Positions 18,255-27,006 are shown, numbered from the stretch's first letter. The stretch is 64,000 nt of DNA from Nocardioides lianchengensis (GCF_900101465.1 NZ_FMZM01000001.1:620001-684000); one strand, 5' to 3'. Numbers and translations: made by a program. The notes: generated by a model not told the origin, from the letters alone.

Positions 18255-20179
18255 GACCCCGGCACGGGGCTTCCGGACGTCAGGGCCGGGTCGAACACGT
18301 CGAGGTCCTGCTTGGTGTTGAACCGGCTGCCCGGGACGACGGGCAGCCGGAGCAGGCTGGTCACCAGGTTCGCGATCGCGCCGGTGCGGATGGGCTGGGT
18401 GCCCGTGTAGCGACGCGGCGCGCTGGCGGAGTAGCGCGGGTTGAGCTTGTACAGGTCGGACTTGATGACGCCGGGCCCCTTGACCAGCAGCGGGACGACG
18501 TTGGTCGGCATCGTGGAGGGGCCGGTGCCGCTCGCCGTGATGATCACCGTGGTCGAGGACTTGGTGCTGGCCTGGGTCCCGATCGTCTTCATCAGGCGGT
18601 TCACCCGCGCGTCGGTGACCCGGAGCGCCGCGAGGTACTGCTTGCTCCGGGGGCCGTACTTCTCCGCGGCCCGCGCCGGGTCGTCGAGCTGGACGAAGGT
18701 CAGCGCCGGGGCCGACTTCGCGAGCTGCTTGCGTGCGGCCTGGACGACCTTGCCGTCGCGGTCGGTGACGAGGGAGCGGCCCACCTTGCGGCGGCCGTTG
18801 TTCTTGCCGTTGCGGTCGACGGCGCCGTTGCGCGAGTTGTAGGAGCGCGGGATCAGCGCGGACTTGGCGTCGCCGGAGTAGAAGGCCGTGCTCAGTCCGT
18901 AGTCGTGGACCACGTCGAACATGCTCGGGACGTAGCGACCGGCGAGGCTCCGGATGGTCGCGCTGCTCCGCGGCGTCGCGGCCACCCCGTGGCCCCGGTA
19001 CTTCTTCCTGATGGCGCGGCCGGTGGCGATGCTGACGGTGTTGGGCAGCGACGTCACCCGCTCCTCGGCCGTGCGGGCGCGCAGGGTGGAGGCGCCCTTC
19101 GAGCGGATCCGGGCCAGGGTCGGGGTCTTGCGCTTGGTCACGACGTTGGAGCGCAGGCCCTCGACGTCGATGACGACGACCCGCTTCACCCCGGCCTTGG
19201 CCGCGGCGCTCGGCGGGATGCTCGCCACGGCCGAGACCAGGTCGTGGTCGCTGGACTTCTCGAGGCCCTGGCCCTGGATCCGGTAGCCGGACCAGAAGAT
19301 GTCGGAGGTGCCCATCACCCAGTCGATGAGCACCGGCTTGGCCGGCGCGCACGCGCCGCCGGGCTTGTCGACGTGGGTGCCGCCGCTCGCCGACTCGAGT
19401 TCGGTGAGGTAGGTCATCGGGCAGTAGAACCGCTCACGGTCGTTCATGTCGCCGAGGAGGATGACCGGGATGTCCGGGTTGGCCTGGCGGAGGCTGTTGA
19501 CCAGCCGGGCCTGGATGCGCTCGGCCTTGTCACGGTGCGCCTGCGCGTTGCCGCGCACGTCGGCGGCGTTGTGGGTGTTCATGACCCAGATCAGCTGGCC
19601 GGTGACGTTGTGGCGCAGCTGGATCAGCGGGCGGGCCTGCATCTCGCCGTGGAAGTACGGCGACTGGAAGGTGGTCTGGCTGACCAGGGTCCAGTCGGCG
19701 GTGCGCCAGGCGATCGCCTTGGACTGGGCGGTGCCCGGGGCGTCGAGCCCGGGCGCGATCGACCAGGTCTTGCTCATCAGGTCGGTGAAGGCCTTGTACT
19801 GGGGCGGCTCGAACTCCTGGAAGCCGACCAGGTCGACCCCCTCGGACTCGATGACCTGGGTGGCCATCCGCATCCGCTTCGGCCCCTGCTCCCAGCCGGG
19901 TCGGTCGCCGCCGGGCCGGGTGTGGCTGTGACCGAGTGCGTTGAACGTGGCGACCCGGAAGGTCGTGGCGGCGTTCTGACGAGCCGCGGCCGGGGCGACC
20001 GCCGAGGCCGCGACCGGCGCCGCTGCAGGGGCGCCGGCCGAGCTGCCGGAGGTGGTGGCGGCGAGGGTGCCGAGGCTCAGCGCCGCGGCCAGGAGGCCGA
20101 CGAGCGTCGTACGGCGTCGCCGTCGCGGACCGAGGGTGCGGAGGCCCGAGGGCTCGGTGGGACGGCTCGACTGACGCAT
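18251..20179 (-). CDS. secreted endonuclease/exonuclease/phosphatase fused to a degenerate alkaline-phosphatase-like domain
   Basis: Exported protein of 642 aa. A basic N-terminus and hydrophobic stretch (about 24-45) form a signal peptide. An EEP domain spans about 73-325 with ATFNALG, QEFE, NTHNAAD, LLGDMNDRE, DWVMG and SSDHD, which carry the expected metal and catalytic residues. The second half (about 335-610) resembles type I phosphodiesterase/alkaline phosphatase: VVVIDVEGLRSN and SLPNTVSIATGR match the first metal and nucleophile segments, but the later D..GH and SDHG motifs appear as LDDPARAAEKYGP and TASGTGP. This half is therefore probably inactive. GGGAG lies seven bases before ATG 20179. 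A shorter paralogue lies at 23234. The substrate is unknown. Confidence 0.85.
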   Translation of the reverse strand: MRQSSRPTEPSGLRTLGPRRRRRTTLVGLLAAALSLGTLAATTSGSSAGAPAAAPVAASAVAPAAARQNAATTFRVATFNALGHSHTRPGGDRPGWEQGPKRMRMATQVIESEGVDLVGFQEFEPPQYKAFTDLMSKTWSIAPGLDAPGTAQSKAIAWRTADWTLVSQTTFQSPYFHGEMQARPLIQLRHNVTGQLIWVMNTHNAADVRGNAQAHRDKAERIQARLVNSLRQANPDIPVILLGDMNDRERFYCPMTYLTELESASGGTHVDKPGGACAPAKPVLIDWVMGTSDIFWSGYRIQGQGLEKSSDHDLVSAVASIPPSAAAKAGVKRVVVIDVEGLRSNVVTKRKTPTLARIRSKGASTLRARTAEERVTSLPNTVSIATGRAIRKKYRGHGVAATPRSSATIRSLAGRYVPSMFDVVHDYGLSTAFYSGDAKSALIPRSYNSRNGAVDRNGKNNGRRKVGRSLVTDRDGKVVQAARKQLAKSAPALTFVQLDDPARAAEKYGPRSKQYLAALRVTDARVNRLMKTIGTQASTKSSTTVIITASGTGPSTMPTNVVPLLVKGPGVIKSDLYKLNPRYSASAPRRYTGTQPIRTGAIANLVTSLLRLPVVPGSRFNTKQDLDVFDPALTSGSPVPGS

Positions 20180-20275
20180 GAGGGGACTCCCGGGGAAGGT
20201 GACGACGGGATCATGGTAGGTGATTGCTGGGATTGGTGGGGTTGGTGTGACGACCCCCTGCCTGGCGGGAGCCGG

Positions 20276-21385
20276 TCAGGAACGGCGGCGCAGCCGGCCG
20301 AGGCGACCGCGCAGCGAGGACCCCTCGTCCGGCGGGGGGCCGATCGACGAGCCGCCGTCGAGGTCCTCCTCGCCCTGGGTGCCGGGCTCGGGCCGGACGT
20401 CGGTGTCGGGCAGGAACGGATAGTGGTCCTGGCCGCGCTGCGCCTCGAGGAGCGTGGCGAGCCGGGTGCGCTCGGACTCGGTCAGCAGGTCGGGGGCGTG
20501 GTCGCCCTCCAGCGGGTCGATCTCCTCGAGCAGGCCGAGGTCGCGCAGCAGGTCGACGGGGTCGGCCATGTGGCGCAGATAGATCTCCTCCACGAACCGG
20601 GACCGCTGCTCGGGCGGCAGGTCCTTCGTCAGCACGGCCTTGAGCGCGACGGCCAGCTGCAGCCGGGGCTCGCCGAAGTGCAGCCGCGGGCCCGAGCCGA
20701 CCATGGCGGTCCACTTCCGGACGAACTCCTCGCCGGAGTAGGACTCGAGGTGCAGCATCCGGAGCCCCGGCCGGTGCACGAGCGGCAGCCGGGTGTCCGC
20801 CCGGTCGGTGGCCTTGTGGATGCCGAGGAAGGCGTCGGCGCCTGGCCGGACCCCGACCTTGCCGGCCGAGTGGCTGCGGAAGTAGTGGGAGTTCGCCGGC
20901 TCCGCGAGCACACCGAGCGTGTGCAGCAGCACCAGGTCGGGCTGGCGGAGCAGTCGCTTGAACAGGCGCGGCTCGCCCTCGGGGTGCAGCTGGCTGACCA
21001 CCTCCAGCGGCTTCAGGCCGACCGCGGGACGGCGACGCGGCACCGCGGCCAGCACCTCGCGGTCGATCCGGACGATCTCGTCGGCGTCGATGTGGAAGAC
21101 CCACTCGACCCGGTCGAGCTCCCGCAGGACGATGCGGGCGACGTTGGCGTTGAGTCGCTGGCGCTTGTTCAGCAGCGGGGGTCGCTCGCCGCCCCACCAC
21201 GACTCGTCGGTGAGGACCACGGTCACCTCGGGCCGCGACTCCAGCCAGGCGCGCACCTCGTCCTCGGGGCCCGGTGCGTCGTCGAGGAAGACCACCAGGT
21301 GGTCGACGCCGCCCGCCAGGTTGCCCCGGACGAACCGCTGGACGTTGGCCAGACGGTCCTTGAGAGTGGTCACGGAGACGATCAC
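20276..21385 (-). CDS. family 2-like glycosyltransferase
   Basis: Probable cytoplasmic glycosyltransferase of 369 aa. It begins with VIVSVTTLKDRLANVQRFV and has the DHLVVFLDDAPG core strand and the metal-binding HIDADEIVRID, a DxD-type motif typical of the GT2/GT92-like 'Glyco_tranf_2_4' group. A later conserved-looking HLESYSGEEFVRKW follows. The C-terminal 60 residues are charged and low-complexity. I chose GTG 21385 because TAGAGT lies seven bases upstream (leaderless layout) and the family N-terminus starts there; a TTG at 21415 would add ten residues. It is divergent from the LicD-methyltransferase gene, suggesting surface polysaccharide work. Confidence 0.82.
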   Translation of the reverse strand: MIVSVTTLKDRLANVQRFVRGNLAGGVDHLVVFLDDAPGPEDEVRAWLESRPEVTVVLTDESWWGGERPPLLNKRQRLNANVARIVLRELDRVEWVFHIDADEIVRIDREVLAAVPRRRPAVGLKPLEVVSQLHPEGEPRLFKRLLRQPDLVLLHTLGVLAEPANSHYFRSHSAGKVGVRPGADAFLGIHKATDRADTRLPLVHRPGLRMLHLESYSGEEFVRKWTAMVGSGPRLHFGEPRLQLAVALKAVLTKDLPPEQRSRFVEEIYLRHMADPVDLLRDLGLLEEIDPLEGDHAPDLLTESERTRLATLLEAQRGQDHYPFLPDTDVRPEPGTQGEEDLDGGSSIGPPPDEGSSLRGRLGRLRRRS

Positions 21386-21392
21386 GCCCGGA

Positions 21393-21398
21393 ACTCTA
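21393..21398 (-). promoter_or_regulatory. -10 box of the glycosyltransferase gene
   Basis: On the minus strand, TAGAGT is followed by seven bases and then GTG at 21385. This indicates leaderless transcription divergent from the next promoter. Confidence 0.45.
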
Positions 21399-21416
21399 GT
21401 GTCGCGCTCGGCCAAC

Positions 21417-21422
21417 TAGCAT
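21417..21422 (+). promoter_or_regulatory. -10 box of the LicD-methyltransferase gene
   Basis: TAGCAT ends six bases before ATG 21429, and no ribosome site is present. The two divergent -10 boxes are only about 20 bp apart, so the polymerases would compete. Confidence 0.45.
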
Positions 21423-21428
21423 GACGCC

Positions 21429-23000
21429 ATGCCACCCCGGACGACGGCGCCCGTGACGGACCTCGCCGTCGACGACCGAGGCCTGCTGCTGACCGTCGGC
21501 GCCGACGTCCCGGTCAACGTGCTCTTCGACGACCAGCGGGTCTTCTCCTTCTGGCTCGAGCGCGACACCCAGCCCGAGGGGGAGCGGCGCCGCTACCCGT
21601 GGCCGCCGGCGTTGCACAGCTTCCTCGACGGAGCGGTCGACGTCGCGCTGGCCGATCCGGTCGACGGCGCCGTGTGGCTCTCGACCGCGGCGCGGTTGGG
21701 CAGCGGGGTGGGACCGGTGCGCGTGCAGGACGGCCACGGCAACCCGTTGGCGCTCGACAAGAGCCTCCGGCTGACCCGGCTCTTCGGCGACCGCGACCCC
21801 GAGCAGATGGTGCCGCTGCTGGACACCATCGAGGTCGTCCTCAGCGCGCTGGAGGCGGCCGGTGTCGAGCCGTTCGTGGCCTACGGCACGCTGCTCGGCG
21901 CGGTGCGCGACCAGGACTTCATCGGCCACGACTCCGATGCCGACCTCGGCTACGTCAGTCGCTTCGAGCACCCGGCGGACGTCGTGCGCGAGTCCTTCGC
22001 GCTCCAGCGCCGGCTGCGCGAGATGGGCTTCCCGGTGCACCGCTACAGCGGGCTGGGCCTGAAGGTGGTGGCACGCGAGGCCGACGGCTCGCCCCGTGGC
22101 CTCGACGTCTTCGGCGGCTTCGTCCACGACGACGTCCTCTACCTGATGGGGGAGGTCGGGCACCCGTTCCGGCGGGAGTGGCTCTACCCCCGCAGCACGG
22201 TCGTGCTGGCCGGCCGTGAGCTCCCGGCCCCGGCCGAGCCGGACCACCTCCTCGAGGCGATGTACGGACCGACCTGGCGCACGCCGGACCCGGCGTACAA
22301 GTTCACGACGCCGCGGAGCACGCAGCGCCGGCTCTCCGGCTGGTTCCGGGGCATGCGGGTGGGGATCGACGAGCGCTGGGCGCGGCGCCGCGCCGGTCTG
22401 GACTCCGCCGGGCGGATCACCCCCAGCGGGTTCGTCCGCTGGGTCCGCGAGCAGGAGCCCGAGGCTGCCACCTTCGTCGACGTCGGCTGCGGCGAGGGCA
22501 CGGACACGAACTGGCTCAGCCGCGGTGGCGGTCGGGTCGTGGGCCTGGACTTCTTCGGTCCCGACCTCCGCAAGGGCGGTGGGCGCGCGGAGCGCAAGGG
22601 CCTCTCGACGGAGTTCGCGTGGGCCAACCTCAACGAGCTGCGCTCGGTGCTGGCGGTCGGCGCCTGGCTGGCCCGCGAGCCGGGCCCGCGCAGCGTCCTC
22701 GCCCACCACGTCGTCGACGCCGTCGACCGGACCGGGCTGACGAACCTGCTCCGGCTGGCCCGCACGGTCACCCGCGACTCGGGCCGGTGCTACCTGCAGT
22801 TCCAGACGGTGGCGACGCCGTACTCCCGCGACGCCGGCCTGGACCCGGTGCCGGCCGAGCGGGTCGCCGAGGCCGTCCGCGCCCGGGGTGGTCGCGTGGA
22901 GCAGTGCCTCGACCTCACCGAGGAGCAGGCGGGCGTCCCCGGGGCGGTCGCCGGCACCGACCCGACGTTGTGCAGGATGGTGGTCTCATGGAGTCGCTGA
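21429..23000 (+). CDS. LicD-family transferase fused to a SAM methyltransferase
   Basis: Bifunctional protein of 523 aa. Residues about 125-295 are LicD/FKRP-like, with AYGTLLGAVRDQDFIGHDSD and ADLGY giving the DxD metal site of this nucleotidyltransferase fold; LicD enzymes add phosphocholine or similar groups to teichoic acids or glycans. Residues about 345-520 form a class I methyltransferase with motif I VDVGCGEGTDT (350-360) and an acidic post-I strand VVGLDFFG. The first 120 residues resemble a beta-rich cap. The fusion suggests that a transferred group or sugar is methylated. The 3' end overlaps the next small gene by 13 bases. Confidence 0.82.
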   Translation: MPPRTTAPVTDLAVDDRGLLLTVGADVPVNVLFDDQRVFSFWLERDTQPEGERRRYPWPPALHSFLDGAVDVALADPVDGAVWLSTAARLGSGVGPVRVQDGHGNPLALDKSLRLTRLFGDRDPEQMVPLLDTIEVVLSALEAAGVEPFVAYGTLLGAVRDQDFIGHDSDADLGYVSRFEHPADVVRESFALQRRLREMGFPVHRYSGLGLKVVAREADGSPRGLDVFGGFVHDDVLYLMGEVGHPFRREWLYPRSTVVLAGRELPAPAEPDHLLEAMYGPTWRTPDPAYKFTTPRSTQRRLSGWFRGMRVGIDERWARRRAGLDSAGRITPSGFVRWVREQEPEAATFVDVGCGEGTDTNWLSRGGGRVVGLDFFGPDLRKGGGRAERKGLSTEFAWANLNELRSVLAVGAWLAREPGPRSVLAHHVVDAVDRTGLTNLLRLARTVTRDSGRCYLQFQTVATPYSRDAGLDPVPAERVAEAVRARGGRVEQCLDLTEEQAGVPGAVAGTDPTLCRMVVSWSR

Positions 23001-23224
23001 AGAACGTCCTCAACCGCCGCCACGCCTCGACGGAGGCGCTCGAGGCCCGGGTCCGGGTCCTCGAGCAGGAGGTGCAGGAGTGCCGGCAGCTGAACGTGCG
23101 CCTCGCCGAGCTGTGCGACGTGGTCACCGAGCTGCTCCTCCCGGTCGCCGACCGGGACGAGGCCACCGTGCGTGCCGTGCTCGAGAAGTACCGCGCCGAC
23201 GTGGGCGACCCGCTCGCCCGCTGA
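22988..23224 (+). CDS. small coiled-coil protein (DUF6752-like)
   Basis: Protein of 78 aa that is almost entirely a predicted coiled coil (STEALEARVRVLEQEVQEC and RLAELCDVVTELLLPV). It resembles short actinobacterial DUF6752 proteins seen beside glycan genes. The start ATG (22988) lies inside the end of the LicD-methyltransferase gene, so it is translationally coupled. It may oligomerise or scaffold the upstream enzyme; there is no direct evidence. Confidence 0.7.
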   Translation: MESLKNVLNRRHASTEALEARVRVLEQEVQECRQLNVRLAELCDVVTELLLPVADRDEATVRAVLEKYRADVGDPLAR

Positions 23225-23233
23225 GCCCCTCGC

Positions 23234-24463
23234 TCAGTCCTTCGGGCAGTACCAGACCACGCCGTCGCGGGAGATCCGCGGCTCGCAGCCGGGCCGCTCC
23301 TCGACGCCGGGCAGAGCGGCGGTCGCCGTGATGAGCGGGTGGTCGGTCAGCTTGCGGTCCTGGCTCGACCGGTCCGACTCGAACGACGAGAAGGTCAGGT
23401 CGCGGGTGCCGAAGATCCAGTCGACGTCCATCCGCTCGGGCACCACGCACGAGCCGCCCTCGTGGGCGGCGCCGTTGGGGGAGACCATCCCGCTCGCGGC
23501 GGCGAACGGGCAGGCGAACTCGCGGCGGTCGTTCATGTCGCCGGTCATGATCACCGGCGTCCCGTCGGCGCTGAGCTCACGGGCCAGGTCGGCCTCGATC
23601 TGGAGGGCGCGGGCGCGGTGCTGGCGGGCCTCGCCGGCGACGTTGGCCGGGTTGTGGAAGTTGCCGAACCAGACTCGGCGTCCCGACGTCCGGTGCTCCA
23701 GCAGCACGTAGGGCATCGGGATCATGTTGCCGTGGAAGTAGGGGACGTCCACCGTGCGCGTCTCCACGACCTGCCATTGGTCGTTGCGCCAGATGATCGA
23801 GTTGTCGGCGCGCCAGTTGCCGAGCTCGAGGCCCGGGAAGATGCCCCAGGCATCGCCGGTCAGGTCGCGCAGCTGGTGCACCTGGGGGTACTGGAACTCC
23901 TGGAGGCCGGCGACGGTGATCTCCTTCGCGGCCAGCATCTCCAGCTGAGCGGGCAGTCGCGACTCGGCCGAGCCGTAGCCCGGGCGCCGGTTCTTGCCGC
24001 GCGTGTGGCTGGCCCCGAGCACGTTGAACGAGGCCACGTTGAACGCCGCCCCCTCCCAGGCCTTGCCGGGGACGCGGGTCAGGCCGCGCTTGCCCATCGC
24101 CTGGTCGAGCTGCTCGATGGACGGGAACGACATCGCCGGAGCGGTGATCGCCGGCGCGGTCGGGCTGGCCGAGGTCGGGGGCGCTGACGGCGGGGGAGAC
24201 GGAGCGGGCGACGGCGAGCCTGACCCGGACGCCGACGGCGACGGGCTCGACAGTGCCGGCGTGTACGGCGCCTCCGCCGCGGGCGACTCGTTCCCGGCGG
24301 GGGCGCTCGAGGGGGTGATCGCGTCGAGCGTCGAGGGGAAGAGCGTCACGACCAGCGCGGTGGACATCACGAGGACGGCGCCGACGGCCACCAGGGTCTC
24401 GACGAGGGACGGACGGCCGCGCGCGGAGCGCCGCGCGCCGCGGGCACGGGGCCATCTGGTCAC
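23234..24463 (-). CDS. membrane-anchored endonuclease/exonuclease/phosphatase family protein
   Basis: Protein of 409 aa with a membrane anchor at about 21-42, a Pro/Ser/Ala-rich exposed linker (50-115) and an EEP domain (about 140-390). Motifs FNVASFNVLG, LQEFQYPQ, GNFHNPANV, MTGDMNDRREF, VDWIFGTRD and LTDHP keep the catalytic Asn, Glu, Asp and His positions. It is a paralogue of the N-terminal half of the protein at 18251-20179 (shared SHTR and PYFHGxM segments), without the phosphatase-like half. It may be an extracellular DNase or phosphodiesterase. The GTG start at 24463 has GGAGG ten bases upstream. Confidence 0.83.
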   Translation of the reverse strand: MTRWPRARGARRSARGRPSLVETLVAVGAVLVMSTALVVTLFPSTLDAITPSSAPAGNESPAAEAPYTPALSSPSPSASGSGSPSPAPSPPPSAPPTSASPTAPAITAPAMSFPSIEQLDQAMGKRGLTRVPGKAWEGAAFNVASFNVLGASHTRGKNRRPGYGSAESRLPAQLEMLAAKEITVAGLQEFQYPQVHQLRDLTGDAWGIFPGLELGNWRADNSIIWRNDQWQVVETRTVDVPYFHGNMIPMPYVLLEHRTSGRRVWFGNFHNPANVAGEARQHRARALQIEADLARELSADGTPVIMTGDMNDRREFACPFAAASGMVSPNGAAHEGGSCVVPERMDVDWIFGTRDLTFSSFESDRSSQDRKLTDHPLITATAALPGVEERPGCEPRISRDGVVWYCPKD

Positions 24464-24551
24464 GCGATCTCATCCTCCGGGGTGCAGCACGGCGAGCCAT
24501 GATCGTAGCCGCCGGGCGGTCGTCGTACCGCTCGGGCGGGAGGCCGACGTA

Positions 24552-24584
24552 CGTCACAGTGCGGGTGGACATTCGTCACAGTGC
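24552..24584 (+). promoter_or_regulatory. direct repeats before the acyl-CoA dehydrogenase gene
   Basis: CGTCACAGTGC at 24552-24562 and 24574-24584, 22 bp apart (two turns of DNA), each with the small palindrome CACAGTG. They sit just upstream of the -10 at 24603, a typical repressor or activator position. Confidence 0.4.
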
Positions 24585-24602
24585 TGCTAAGTGACTCGTG
24601 GG

Positions 24603-24608
24603 TATTGT
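24603..24608 (+). promoter_or_regulatory. -10 box of the acyl-CoA dehydrogenase gene
   Basis: TATTGT matches TAnnnT. Transcription would begin near 24615, giving a leader of about 33 nt with a GAGGAG ribosome site. Confidence 0.4.
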
Positions 24609-24647
24609 TCCCCGGGTCGTGCCCAGCCAGACATCGAGGAGCGCCCC

Positions 24648-25844
24648 ATGGGTCGTTTGTGCCAGACCGAGGGACTGACCGAGGACCAGAACGAGATCCT
24701 CAAGGCGGTCCGGACGTTCGTCGAGGAGAAGATCCTCCCGGTGGCCACCGAGCTGGAGCACGCGGACGAGTACCCGCAGGAGATCGTCGACGGGCTCAAG
24801 GAGCTCGGGATCTTCGGGCTGATGATCCCCGAGGAGTACGACGGCCTCGGCGAGTCGTTGCTGACCTACGCGCTCTGCGTGGAGGAGATCGCCCGCGGCT
24901 GGATGAGCGTCTCGGGCGTCATCAACACCCACTTCATCGTCGCCTACATGCTGATGCGCCACGGCACCGAGGAGCAGAAGCAGAAGTACCTGCCGCGGAT
25001 GGCCACCGGCGAGGTCCGCGGCTCCTTCTCGATGTCCGAGCCGGGTCTGGGCTCGGACGTGTCGGCCATCAAGACCAAGGCCGTCAAGGACGGGGACGAC
25101 TACGTCATCGACGGCCAGAAGATGTGGCTGACCAACGGCGGCACGTCCAACCTGATCGCCGTGCTGGTGAAGACCGACGAGGGCAACGACAGCGTCTACA
25201 AGAACATGACGACGTTCCTGGTGGAGAAGGAGTCGGGCTTCGGCGAGACCGCGCCGGGCCTGACCATCCCGGGCAAGATCGACAAGATGGGCTACAAGGG
25301 CGTCGACACCACCGAGGCGGTCTTCGAGGGCCACCGCGTGGGTGCCGGGCAGGTCCTCGGTGGCGAGACCGGGAAGGGCTTCTATCAGATGATGGACGGT
25401 GTCGAGGTGGGTCGCGTCAACGTGGCGGCCCGCGCCTGCGGCATCGCCAACCGGGCCTTCGAGCTCGGCATCGCCTACTCCCAGCAGCGCGAGACCTTCG
25501 GCAAGCAGATCGCCGACCACCAGGCGATCCTGTTCCGGCTCGCGGAGATGGCGACCAAGGTCGAGGCCGCCCACGCGATGATGGTCAAGGCCGCTCGCCT
25601 CAAGGACAAGGGCGAGCGCAACGACGTCGAGGCGGGCATGGCCAAGATGCTGGCCGCGGAGTACTGCAACGAGGTGGTCCAGGACTCCTTCCGCATCCAC
25701 GGCGGATACGGGTACTCCAAGGAGTACGAGATCGAGCGTCTCTACCGCGAGGCGGCGTTCATGCTCATCGGCGAGGGCACGTCCGACATCCAGAAGATGA
25801 TCATCGGCCGCAGCCTGCTGAAGGACTACGCCCTGCGTTCATAG
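24648..25844 (+). CDS. acyl-CoA dehydrogenase
   Basis: FAD-dependent acyl-CoA dehydrogenase of 398 aa (first beta-oxidation step or a branched/short-chain acyl-CoA). It has the N-terminal helical domain, the middle beta domain with FSMSEPGLGSDVSAIKT and WLTNGG for FAD and substrate, and the C-terminal helical domain with QQRETFGKQIADHQ and RIHGGYGYSKEYEIERLYR. The catalytic-base glutamate lies in LIGEGTSDIQKMIIGR. ATG 24648 has GAGGAG six bases before it. It stands alone amid surface-polymer genes. The specific substrate cannot be told from sequence alone. Confidence 0.95.
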   Translation: MGRLCQTEGLTEDQNEILKAVRTFVEEKILPVATELEHADEYPQEIVDGLKELGIFGLMIPEEYDGLGESLLTYALCVEEIARGWMSVSGVINTHFIVAYMLMRHGTEEQKQKYLPRMATGEVRGSFSMSEPGLGSDVSAIKTKAVKDGDDYVIDGQKMWLTNGGTSNLIAVLVKTDEGNDSVYKNMTTFLVEKESGFGETAPGLTIPGKIDKMGYKGVDTTEAVFEGHRVGAGQVLGGETGKGFYQMMDGVEVGRVNVAARACGIANRAFELGIAYSQQRETFGKQIADHQAILFRLAEMATKVEAAHAMMVKAARLKDKGERNDVEAGMAKMLAAEYCNEVVQDSFRIHGGYGYSKEYEIERLYREAAFMLIGEGTSDIQKMIIGRSLLKDYALRS

Positions 25845-25866
25845 GTTCCCCTGAGAGGCTGCGGGC

Positions 25867-26973
25867 ATGGTCGAACGCGTCTTCCTGCACATCGGGCAGC
25901 CCAAGACCGGGACGACCTACCTGCAGGGCATCCTGTGGGAGAACCGGGAGCGGCTGCGCGGCGAGGGCGTGGTGCTGCCGGGGCGCGGGCACCGCGAGCA
26001 CCTGTGGGCGGCCCTGGACGTCCAGCAGCGCAAGCACCTGGAGCGCCGGGACCCGCGCGCCCCCGGCAGCTGGGAGCGGCTCTGCGCCGAGATGGACACC
26101 GAGAGTGGCACCGGCCTGGTGACCCACGAGTTCCTCTGCGGGGCGGGCGCCGGTCAGGTGCGCCGCGCCGTACGACGGCTCGCACCGGCCGAGGTGCACG
26201 TCGTCGTGACCGCCCGGCACACCGCCGGCATGCTGACGGCCGGGTGGCAGGAGATGGTCAAGAACGGCAGCCAGAAGCAGATCCGGGAGGTGGCCGAGGC
26301 GCAGAACCGCTCCGAGTTCGGCTGGCGGACCTGGGACCTGGCTGGCGTGCTGGAGCGCTGGAGCCGGGCGGTCCCGCCCGAGCGGGTCCACGTGCTGCCC
26401 GTGCCCGGACGCGGCGAGCCGCCGGATCGCCACTGGCGCAACTTCGCCGGCGTCCTGGGACTGACCGGGGACTACCCGCTTCCCGACCGCCCGGCGAACC
26501 CGTCCCTGGGCGCGGTCCAGGTCGAGCTGCTGCGCCGGGTCAACGCCCACCTCGGCGCGTTCCACACCGCCCTCGATCGGGGCGAGTGGATCCGAGGCTT
26601 CCTCGCCGAGCGCAACCTCGGCGCCCAGCAGGGGGAGCGGTTCGGCCTCGACGACGACCTGCTGGCGGACTGCCGTGCCCGCAGCCGGCGGGCGGTCGAC
26701 CTGATCGTCGAGCGCGGCTTCCACGTCGTCGGCGACGTGGAGCAGCTGCTGGTGCCCGACGACCTGCCGCCCGGTCGGGCGCTGGCATCGGTCACCGACG
26801 GCGAGATGCTCGCGGTGGCCACGGAGCTGGTCGGGACCCTGATGGAGGACGTCCGGGACCTGTCCGACCGGCTCCGTCGGGACGGCGGGACCCCGGGCGG
26901 GGCGACGCGCTCCACCCTGCGCCGCGCCGTCGGCACGGTGCTGGGGCGCCGCGGCGAGGACCCGGCAAAGTAA
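25867..26973 (+). CDS. sulfotransferase-like protein
   Basis: Protein of 368 aa starting with HIGQPKTGTTYLQ (residues 8-20), which matches the 5'-phosphosulfate-binding loop of PAPS-dependent sulfotransferases (P-K-T-G-T-T). A second segment, VHVVVTARHTAGMLTAGWQEM, resembles the 3'-phosphate-binding strand and helix. There is no membrane segment. The C-terminal 30 residues are basic and low-complexity. It follows the acyl-CoA dehydrogenase by 22 bases with GAGAGG as a possible ribosome site. A surface glycan or lipid acceptor is inferred from neighbours; it could also be an inactive relative. Confidence 0.75.
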   Translation: MVERVFLHIGQPKTGTTYLQGILWENRERLRGEGVVLPGRGHREHLWAALDVQQRKHLERRDPRAPGSWERLCAEMDTESGTGLVTHEFLCGAGAGQVRRAVRRLAPAEVHVVVTARHTAGMLTAGWQEMVKNGSQKQIREVAEAQNRSEFGWRTWDLAGVLERWSRAVPPERVHVLPVPGRGEPPDRHWRNFAGVLGLTGDYPLPDRPANPSLGAVQVELLRRVNAHLGAFHTALDRGEWIRGFLAERNLGAQQGERFGLDDDLLADCRARSRRAVDLIVERGFHVVGDVEQLLVPDDLPPGRALASVTDGEMLAVATELVGTLMEDVRDLSDRLRRDGGTPGGATRSTLRRAVGTVLGRRGEDPAK

Positions 26974-26993
26974 AATCAGCGGCTCGCGCCGGG

Positions 26994-26999
26994 TAGGTT
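26994..26999 (+). promoter_or_regulatory. -10 box, leaderless start of the phospholipase D-like gene
   Basis: TAGGTT is followed by seven bases and then GTG at 27007; no ribosome site is present. Confidence 0.5.
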
Positions 27000-27006
27000 G
27001 CGGGGC

